Assembly: GCA_937959285.1 (NCBI GenBank)
Contig: CALGAR010000061.1
Location: 1-6,495 of the forward strand
DNA: 6,495 nt
From: an uncultured Bryobacterales bacterium
Lineage (GTDB): Bacteria; Acidobacteriota; Terriglobia; Bryobacterales; Bryobacteraceae
Reading direction: 5' to 3'
This document shows positions 1-4,927 of this stretch, one piece after another. The position numbers were made by a program, and so were the translations under genes. Position 1 is the stretch's first letter; each line of letters starts with the position of its first letter. Under the pieces are notes generated by a model. It searched no databases. It was given only the letters and a program-made list of their open reading frames with translations, and was not told the origin of the DNA.

Positions 1-2525
1 GCACCGACCGGGATGTCGAAGCGGGTGCCGTCGGGACGCAGCGGGAACGGGTCGGTCAGCGGAGAGATGCCGGCTGCGGGATTGCCGGAAAGCCACGTCT
101 GTCCGAAGTCGTTGGTGATCGGATTGACCGTGGCGCGACTGAAGCCGGACTGATCCGGACCGACGTTCTGCGCATTCAGCGTGTCGAAGTAAATGCCATA
201 GCCGCCCCGAAGGACGGTTTTCGAACTCAGTTGATAAGCGACGCCGATACGAGGCAGCAGCATGAACTCAGTGTTCTGAAGCCTGGACTGAACGCCGTTG
301 ACTCCCGGATAAATTGATCCGCCTAGAACCGAGAAATCAGAGGGGGCGAGTTCGGGTATCGGCGAGCGTGCGTACGTGGCTTGAGCAGCGTCGGTGATGG
401 GGAGCTTTGCGGTGGGGTCAAACCATCCAATGACCCGGTTGTAGCGTTCGCGGCGGCCCCATTCCGTCTCCATGCGCAAACCGAGCATGAGTGTCAGCCG
501 CGGTGTAGCTCGCCAGGAATCCTGCACGTACCAGCCTGCATACGGATTGGTCAACACATACGTAGCGTTGGTGTCAATGCTGGCGGACGTGGGCAGGCCC
601 ATGAGGAACGCTGCATACGAGTGGCCGAGGTTGCCGGCGACGGTCAAGCCATCGTCTTCACGACTCGTGAACTTGTTTGTGAAAGTAAAGCGGCCATTCA
701 CATCACCCGGGTTGCCGCCCGAGCGGCGATGATGCCGGATGTCTATACCCGCTGTGAACGTGTGGGAACCCCGGATGTGTGTAAGGTTCACTTTGGTGGA
801 AGCCAGCACGAAATTGGTCCAGGCGGGAACCGACTGGCCTAAAGTGTCGTAGCCGTTGATGACCATTATCGGCAGAGCATGGTTCTCGCCTGCCACCTGA
901 TCCATGTACGCCGGCAGGCCGACGTCGCTCGGCTTGAATGAGGTAGCAACGGAAGTAAGGATGTTTCCTTCGCGGAAATGGTTGATGGCGCCCTGAAAGT
1001 CCAGAACCGTTGAGCTGCTTGGCGTAAAGACGTAGTTGGCTGTGATTCCCCGGTTATTGCGGTTGACCCCATTTGTCTGAAGGCCCCGCTTGGTTTCGTA
1101 GGTCCAGTCCTGGCGGTCTTCGCGGTACTTCAGCCATGTCCAGCGGCCAAAGAATCGGTGCTTCTCGGAAAAGTTGTAGTCGATCCGATTCGTCAACGCG
1201 GCATAGCTCCAGTTATACGGTTCCGCGACCCCAAGATAGTTGTTCAAAGGCTCAAGGTCGGGCCGCGCTGGCGGGTTATTGGGCGTGGGGAAGAAGCTCG
1301 AGTAAAGCGCGTGAGCGGGATTAATGATCCTCGACTTCGGGATGATGTTACCGGGGATGGGGTCTCGTACGACGTGTCCCGGGCGTGCCGGATCGGGGCG
1401 CACGCTAAACGGATCGTAGAGCTGATACCGTGGGCCGATGGCGAGCAGGTCGGAGAAGTCTCCTTCACGGTGTGCGAGCGAAGGCACCGTGTGGTTGAAC
1501 GTCGATTCCGTCGTCTTTCTGTCTTCAAACCCGTCGAAGCTGAAAAAGAAGAACAGCTTATTCCGTCCGTTATATAGCTTGGGAATGACAACAGGGCCGC
1601 CGATCGTGGCGGCATAGTTGTTCGAATGGCCCGACGGCTGCTTTGGAGATTTGCGCAGCTGCTCAGCCAGTTCATGATCGCCCGCCGCTTCCGCGGCCGC
1701 GATGTTGCGGTAGTACTGCTGCTTCACGAAGAAGCGTGTTCCATTCCAGCGCTGTTGCCAGTGCTGCTCGGTTAACGAGCCATGAAGGCTGTTGCTGCCG
1801 GATTTGGTCATGACGGAAATGGTCATTCCCGTCGTATGACCGATGGATGCGTCGAAGTTCGCGGACTCCACCTTGAACTCCTGAATCGTTGTGGAGTACG
1901 GAAGATAGGCCGCGCTGTAGTTCGCGCCCATATTGGGCACGCCGTCGATTGACCAGTCGCTGCCGCCGACATTTCCCGCGTTGTGAGCTTCTGCTGTCCC
2001 GCCCAGGGCGTTCACGCCGTTATACCTGCGGTTTGCGCTTGCTTGAATTCCGGGGACAAGCTTGATCAGCATGAGCGGGCTGTTGTTGAAGGTGGGGAGG
2101 TCGGTAACGCTGCGGTTCTCCATGACACGGCCCGCATTGACACTGGAAGTCTCTAGCAGCGGAGCTTCAGCCGTCACGGACAACGTCTCTGTTGTCTGCC
2201 CCACGGCCAGCGTCAGCGTGACTTCAATTCGCGTGCTGATCGGGAGGACAATGCCCGAGCGCACCGTTTTCTTGAATCCCTCCAGTTCCGCCGATACCTG
2301 GTATTGACCAGGCAGCAGTAAGTTCGCCTCGTAATAGCCGGTTTCGTTCGACCGAAGGTGGGTAGTGGCATTGGTGTCCAGGTTGGTGACAACGACTGTT
2401 GCACCAGGCACAGCCGCGTTCTGCGGATCGAGGATTCTGCCGTAGATCGTGCTGCGCGTCTCCTGTGCGTGTACGCAGAAAGCAAAGAACAGGGCGAAAC
2501 CGACTGCGCTTGCAGAGTGCTTCAT
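1..2525 (-). CDS. TonB-dependent receptor, Oar-like with carboxypeptidase-regulatory-like N-terminal domain (3' end outside window)
   Basis: This is an outer-membrane receptor, predicted to bring a large or scarce nutrient into the periplasm using TonB energy. Translating the minus strand from ATG at 2525 gives 841 codons with no stop up to the left edge, so the C-terminal barrel is missing. Residues 1-20 look like a Sec signal peptide: hydrophobic core GFALFFAFC, then VHA before Q21. Residues about 25-108 form a CarboxypepD_reg-like beta-sandwich (IYGRILDPQNAAVPGATVVV). TETLSVTA at 112-119 resembles a TonB box. The plug spans about 121-245, with WSIDGVPN at 191-198 and VMTKSGSNSLHGS at 238-250. 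Barrel segments follow, such as GGPVVIP (309-315) and KLFFFFSFDGF (323-333). Family members usually run to about 1,000-1,200 residues, so roughly 200-350 should be missing. The start is supported by a GAGGT 7 nt upstream and by the signal peptide. It is transcribed divergently from the IclR-type gene. The substrate is unknown; a glycan or plant-derived compound would be a guess. Confidence 0.93.
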   Translation of the reverse strand, partial: MKHSASAVGFALFFAFCVHAQETRSTIYGRILDPQNAAVPGATVVVTNLDTNATTHLRSNETGYYEANLLLPGQYQVSAELEGFKKTVRSGIVLPISTRIEVTLTLAVGQTTETLSVTAEAPLLETSSVNAGRVMENRSVTDLPTFNNSPLMLIKLVPGIQASANRRYNGVNALGGTAEAHNAGNVGGSDWSIDGVPNMGANYSAAYLPYSTTIQEFKVESANFDASIGHTTGMTISVMTKSGSNSLHGSLTEQHWQQRWNGTRFFVKQQYYRNIAAAEAAGDHELAEQLRKSPKQPSGHSNNYAATIGGPVVIPKLYNGRNKLFFFFSFDGFEDRKTTESTFNHTVPSLAHREGDFSDLLAIGPRYQLYDPFSVRPDPARPGHVVRDPIPGNIIPKSRIINPAHALYSSFFPTPNNPPARPDLEPLNNYLGVAEPYNWSYAALTNRIDYNFSEKHRFFGRWTWLKYREDRQDWTYETKRGLQTNGVNRNNRGITANYVFTPSSSTVLDFQGAINHFREGNILTSVATSFKPSDVGLPAYMDQVAGENHALPIMVINGYDTLGQSVPAWTNFVLASTKVNLTHIRGSHTFTAGIDIRHHRRSGGNPGDVNGRFTFTNKFTSREDDGLTVAGNLGHSYAAFLMGLPTSASIDTNATYVLTNPYAGWYVQDSWRATPRLTLMLGLRMETEWGRRERYNRVIGWFDPTAKLPITDAAQATYARSPIPELAPSDFSVLGGSIYPGVNGVQSRLQNTEFMLLPRIGVAYQLSSKTVLRGGYGIYFDTLNAQNVGPDQSGFSRATVNPITNDFGQTWLSGNPAAGISPLTDPFPLRPDGTRFDIPVG

Positions 2526-2532
2526 GGCGCTG

Positions 2533-2537
2533 ACCTC
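2533..2537 (-). promoter_or_regulatory. Ribosome binding site of the receptor gene
   Basis: On the minus strand this reads GAGGT and lies 7 nt before the ATG at 2525. It fixes the receptor start, which also falls directly before a convincing signal peptide. Confidence 0.7.
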
Positions 2538-2590
2538 AGTGGACCTGGATTGATGGGTGAATGCCCTCAAACTGGGGGCGCGCACCTGCC

Positions 2591-2607
2591 GTTTCACAAT
2601 ATGGAAC
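2591..2607. promoter_or_regulatory. Imperfect 17-bp palindrome, weak operator candidate
   Basis: GTTTCACAATATGGAAC pairs at 6 of 8 positions around its centre. Its outer GTT/AAC and the TTCCA on the reverse strand recall binding sites described for IclR-type regulators. It lies about 30-45 nt downstream of the predicted receptor transcription start, where a bound repressor could block elongation. A palindrome of this quality is expected about once by chance in a region of this size, so the call is weak. Confidence 0.2.
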
Positions 2608-2642
2608 CGACCGATTCACCATAGCGAAATCGGCGAAGATGA

Positions 2643-2671
2643 AATCTATCTTAATGAGGGGTGCGAGTCAA
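2643..2671 (-). promoter_or_regulatory. Predicted sigma70 promoter of the receptor gene
   Basis: Read on the minus strand, TTGACT (plus 2666-2671) and TAGATT (plus 2643-2648) are separated by exactly 17 nt. The match is 5/6 for the -35 box and 4/6 for the -10 box. Transcription would begin near 2636, giving a leader of about 110 nt before the receptor ATG. Such a long leader leaves room for control downstream of the promoter. This is read by eye; housekeeping sigma consensus is assumed to apply in this organism. Confidence 0.5.
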
Positions 2672-2678
2672 GGTAATT

Positions 2679-2707
2679 TTGTCATCCGAGCTGGACTGTT
2701 CTACGAT
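2679..2707 (+). promoter_or_regulatory. Predicted sigma70 promoter of the IclR-family gene
   Basis: TTGTCA (2679-2684, 5/6) and TACGAT (2702-2707, 4/6) are separated by 17 nt. Transcription would start near 2713-2715, right at the ATG at 2716. This fits the lack of a Shine-Dalgarno sequence before that ATG: the mRNA would be essentially leaderless. The -35 box lies back to back with that of the divergent receptor promoter, with 7 bp between the hexamers. Confidence 0.45.
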
Positions 2708-2715
2708 GCGAAATC

Positions 2716-3477
2716 ATGGACGCTCGACGTGTGGCAGGAGGTGTGCAGGTCTTGCACAAGGCGATTGATATCCTTGATGCCCTCAGACGCGCGCCGGAAG
2801 GCATGAGTTTGGCTAGCATTTCCGCACAAACCCGCATGCCCAAGCCCACGGTTCACCGCATTCTGGTCACATTAGAATCACGGGGATATCTGGAACGCTC
2901 CGGTACGAGTTACCGAGTTTCCCGCAAGCTGTTCGAGGAGCCGAGGGATGCGACATTCGAGCAGCGCCTTGTTCGCGCGGCCCATACCCAGATGGAAAAG
3001 CTGGCTGCCATCTGTAAGGAAACCCTGAATCTCGGAGTGCTCGATGGCGGTGAAGTGCTGGTAATTGAAACGATTGAGAGTCCTCAAGCCGTCCGCATGG
3101 CTTCCAAAATCGGCAATCGCAGGTATCCTCATTCCACCGCGCTTGGCAAAGTTCTACTCTCCGACCTTCCGGAGCGTGAAGTGCTCCGGCTCGTTCGTTA
3201 CAAAGGCATGCCGAGGTTTACATCGGCAACGATTGTGCGGGAAGAGGATCTGATTGTGGAATTGGAACGGGTTCGAACACAGGGATATGCGCTGGACAAC
3301 ATGGAGAATGAACCGGATGGGCGCTGCATTGCTGCTCCGATCATGAACGGCCAGAAGAAAGTAGTGGCTGCCCTCAGCATATCGGGCCCTCTTCCGCGCA
3401 TGACGCTGGCCCGGGCCAGGACGATGCTCAAGGACTTGCTTGCTGCCTGTAAGGCGATCGGCGCTGCTCTTTCCTAG
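2716..3477 (+). CDS. IclR-family transcriptional regulator
   Basis: This is a 253-residue cytoplasmic DNA-binding protein, the usual family length (about 250-270). Residues about 11-72 form the winged helix-turn-helix: QVLHKAIDIL opens it, and the recognition helix falls in MPKPTVHRIL (41-50), followed by a wing near GYLERSGTSYRVS. Residues about 85-250 form the effector-binding domain, with YPHSTALGKVLLSDLP at 137-152. The family hallmark GYAxDxxExxxGxxCIAAPI is present at 190-209. Many relatives sense small organic acids, aromatic compounds or sugars and control an adjacent catabolic or uptake gene; here the adjacent divergent gene is the TonB receptor. The start is uncertain. ATG 2716 keeps the whole N-terminal family motif but has no ribosome site, while TTG at 2752 follows AGGAGG (2736-2741) by 10 nt and would begin at residue 13. 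Ligand and mode (repressor or activator) cannot be read. Confidence 0.95.
   Translation: MDARRVAGGVQVLHKAIDILDALRRAPEGMSLASISAQTRMPKPTVHRILVTLESRGYLERSGTSYRVSRKLFEEPRDATFEQRLVRAAHTQMEKLAAICKETLNLGVLDGGEVLVIETIESPQAVRMASKIGNRRYPHSTALGKVLLSDLPEREVLRLVRYKGMPRFTSATIVREEDLIVELERVRTQGYALDNMENEPDGRCIAAPIMNGQKKVVAALSISGPLPRMTLARARTMLKDLLAACKAIGAALS
2736..2741 (+). promoter_or_regulatory. Consensus Shine-Dalgarno inside the IclR-type gene, may mark an alternative TTG start
   Basis: A perfect AGGAGG lies inside the codons for residues 7-9 (Ala-Gly-Gly). It is 10 nt ahead of an in-frame TTG at 2752. With transcription starting near 2714 it would sit well placed in a short leader. The in-frame GTG at 2743 is only 1 nt away and therefore too close. 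The site may simply be coding sequence, since this stretch is in the family's N-terminal motif. Confidence 0.3.
3250..3281 (+). repeat. Direct repeat copy A, within the IclR-type coding sequence
   Basis: This 32-bp stretch encodes the region around LIVELERVRTQ (residues 179-189). It matches 3589-3620 at 28 of 32 positions, including an uninterrupted 10-mer (CTGATTGTGG) and a 14-mer (CGGGTTCGAACACA). The two copies are 339 bp apart, which is 113 codons exactly. Confidence 0.8.
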
Positions 3478-3519
3478 TTCTATCCGGCCCCCGGTCCCAT
3501 TGGAACGCCTGGGCCTGTG

Positions 3520-3536
3520 TCTCTCATACGGAGAGA
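3520..3536. terminator. Small hairpin after the regulator gene, weak terminator candidate
   Basis: TCTCTC and GAGAGA pair perfectly across a 5-nt loop (ATACG), 43 nt after the regulator stop. The stem is only 6 bp and no T-tract follows, so it does not meet the usual criteria for an intrinsic terminator. A second perfect 6-bp stem, CAAAGC-CGC-GCTTTG at 3619-3633, also lacks a T-tract. Confidence 0.15.
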
Positions 3537-3588
3537 ATCGGGTTTACCGCTCTCTGACCACTGCTCAGCCCCCGTGCCGGACTCACGT

Positions 3589-3620
3589 CTGATTGTGGGA
3601 TTCAAGCGGGTTCGAACACA
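3589..3620 (+). repeat. Direct repeat copy B, a non-coding copy of an IclR-gene segment
   Basis: This matches 3250-3281 at 28 of 32 bases. Read in the frame that continues from the regulator, it gives LIVGFKRVRTQSRALKN against LIVELERVRTQGYALDN, 11 of 17 residues identical. Similarity fades on both sides. It therefore looks like a short duplicated piece of the regulator gene, or the last recognisable part of a decayed second copy. Confidence 0.6.
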
Positions 3621-3724
3621 AAGCCGCGCTTTGAAGAATTCGAAAGTTTGCACGAGAAGCATCTGAACTGCTGATTGCATCAAACAACTGTCTGAATCGC
3701 TTGGCTGGCGCGATTCGGTCAAGC

Positions 3725-3731
3725 GGAGGGG
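3725..3731 (+). promoter_or_regulatory. Ribosome binding site that sets the HlyD-type start at 3734
   Basis: GGAGGGG precedes the ATG at 3734 by 2-4 nt depending on how it pairs. This favours ATG 3734 over the in-frame TTG at 3701, which would add 11 residues (AGAIRSSGGE follows its initiator) with no homology-like content ahead of the membrane anchor. Confidence 0.65.
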
Positions 3732-3733
3732 AA

Positions 3734-4927
3734 ATGGCAGAGGGATCCAGACGCTTTCTGAGGCCCCTGATTGCAGTGCTCCTGGTCGTTCTGGTCGGAG
3801 GCCTTCTTGTCTGGCGTCTATACTTATCGCGTCCGCGGATTCCATCGAACATCGTCGTGCTCAGTGGAAGGATTGAAGGTGATGTGTCGGCGATAGCCCC
3901 CAAAATCGCCGGCCGGATCCGTGAGATTACGGTTCGTGAAGGCGATCACGTGGAGGCAGGACAACTGCTCGTTGTGCTTGACGATGAGCAGATTCGTGCG
4001 CAGGAGGAGCAGGCGAAGGCATCCCTTGCGGCTGCCGAGGCGCGAGTGCGTACGGCCCAACAGCAAATTGCAGTCTTCAACGAGCAGCTTCGGCAATCAC
4101 GAATCGCCGTGCAGCAGGCACGAACCGAGGCCGAAGGGCGCGTTCGGGAAGCGGAAGCCAATCTTGCAGCGGCGGAGGCGGAACTCGCTCAAGCGGAGGC
4201 GAACTACGCTCTGGCCGTATTCGACCGCGACGCGTATACGAGGCTTGCAAGAACCGGCGCTGTGTCTGAACGCCAGGGGCGGCAGGCAGAGTCGAACGCA
4301 GCAGCGCAGGCAGCCGTGGTTGCGTCGGCCAGAAGGCGGGTGGAGGCCGCCAAGGGAGCTCTTGAAGCTGCCCGGTCCTTGCTCTCGAACCCCGCCATCA
4401 GGAGGTTCGAAGCCCTGGCCGTCGAACAGCAGATTTCGCAAGCAAAAGCGGACGTCTCGGCGAGCCAGGCCGAAGCCAATCGCGCCCGGGCACAGTTGGA
4501 AGAGGCGCGTGCAAACCGGGAAGATCTCAACATCGTCGCGCCGTTCACGGCGACCGTTGCGACTCGGGCGGCCGAGCCCGGCGAATTTGCCAACGTGGGC
4601 ATGGCGCTGCTCACACTGGTCGACCTGACCAAGGTCTATCTGCGGGGCTACGTGCCGGAGGGAGAGATAGGCAGAGTGCGGCTTGATCAACCTGCCCGCG
4701 TGTTCCTGGACTCGGCGCCCGACCGGCCGCTCTCCGCGTACGTCTCCCGCATCGATCCCGAGGCCGCTTTTACGCCGGAGAACACGTACTTCCGTGAAGA
4801 TCGCGTGAAGCAGGTCGTTGGTGTGAAGCTGCAGCTCCGGGAGGGATTTGGCTTTGCCAAACCGGGCATGCCCGCAGATGGCGAAATTCTGGTTGAAGGC
4901 ACACAATGGCCGAGCGCGAAGCGATAG
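3734..4927 (+). CDS. HlyD/YbhG-type membrane fusion protein of an ABC export system
   Basis: This 397-residue periplasmic adaptor is predicted to join an inner-membrane ABC transporter to an outer-membrane channel. A short basic N-terminus (MAEGSRRFLR) is followed by one membrane segment at about 12-31. The first half of the lipoyl domain is at about 45-84, with IAPKIAGRI and VREGDHVEAGQ. A long alanine- and glutamate-rich coiled-coil hairpin covers about 88-262. The second lipoyl half is at about 263-296 (NIVAPFTATV, EPGEFANVG), and a beta-barrel/membrane-proximal part runs to the end. E. coli YbhG is about 330 residues, so this protein is longer, mostly in the hairpin. The last 22 bp overlap the ABC ATPase gene, so the two are cotranscribed and probably translationally coupled. 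The pairing with a tandem ATPase points to the YbhG-YbhF-YbhS-YbhR arrangement. EmrA-like adaptors share the fold, but those pair with an MFS pump rather than an ABC ATPase. Confidence 0.93.
   Translation: MAEGSRRFLRPLIAVLLVVLVGGLLVWRLYLSRPRIPSNIVVLSGRIEGDVSAIAPKIAGRIREITVREGDHVEAGQLLVVLDDEQIRAQEEQAKASLAAAEARVRTAQQQIAVFNEQLRQSRIAVQQARTEAEGRVREAEANLAAAEAELAQAEANYALAVFDRDAYTRLARTGAVSERQGRQAESNAAAQAAVVASARRRVEAAKGALEAARSLLSNPAIRRFEALAVEQQISQAKADVSASQAEANRARAQLEEARANREDLNIVAPFTATVATRAAEPGEFANVGMALLTLVDLTKVYLRGYVPEGEIGRVRLDQPARVFLDSAPDRPLSAYVSRIDPEAAFTPENTYFREDRVKQVVGVKLQLREGFGFAKPGMPADGEILVEGTQWPSAKR
4895..4899 (+). promoter_or_regulatory. Ribosome binding site of the ABC ATPase gene
   Basis: GAAGG lies 6 nt before the ATG at 4906, inside the 3' end of the HlyD-type gene. 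It fits coupled translation of two subunits of the same complex. Confidence 0.6.

Larger units (their letters stand above)
3478..3733. other. Intergenic region between the IclR-type gene and the export operon, with no supported gene
   Basis: This 256-bp gap holds no convincing gene on either strand; the open frames crossing it on the minus strand have no recognisable protein content and overlap the start of the HlyD-type gene. Directly after the regulator stop the same frame stays open for 62 codons until TGA at 3664-3666, and this contains the second copy of the regulator repeat (3589-3620). Two small hairpins are visible (3520-3536 and 3619-3633). I could not find a convincing -35/-10 pair for the downstream operon, which may start here or be read through from the regulator. 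Confidence 0.6.

Noticed and set aside
381..1675. Several plus- and minus-strand open frames of 60-150 codons inside the receptor gene
   Set aside because: They lie in other frames of a continuous 841-codon receptor gene with clear family motifs. Their translations show no recognisable domain, and GC-rich coding DNA commonly gives such open frames.
2556..2620. Inverted 7-mers GGTGAAT (2556-2562) and ATTCACC (2614-2620) in the divergent region
   Set aside because: About one such pair is expected by chance in 190 bp, and the 51-bp separation is not typical of an IclR-family operator.
3480..3903. Minus-strand open frames of 121 and 106 codons across the gap before the export operon
   Set aside because: They overlap the start of the HlyD-type gene, carry no recognisable protein features and have no supported ribosome site. 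Homology searches with their translations could overturn this.
3720..4200. Shared string CAAGCGGAGG near 3721 and 4191
   Set aside because: A 10-base match between a ribosome site region and alanine-rich coiled-coil codons is easily coincidental, and no flanking similarity exists.
3921..4906. Long open frames (235 codons plus, 269 codons minus) overlapping the HlyD-type gene
   Set aside because: The HlyD-type frame has a membrane anchor, lipoyl halves and coiled coil in correct order. The other frames are rich in Arg, Ser and Cys without any motif, as expected from shadows of an alanine-rich gene.
2716..4927. The IclR-type gene and HlyD-ABC operon as one regulatory system
   Set aside because: They share orientation, but a 256-bp gap separates them and I see no shared promoter element; the tighter and more typical relation is regulator with divergent receptor. 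Co-regulation remains possible but is not supported.
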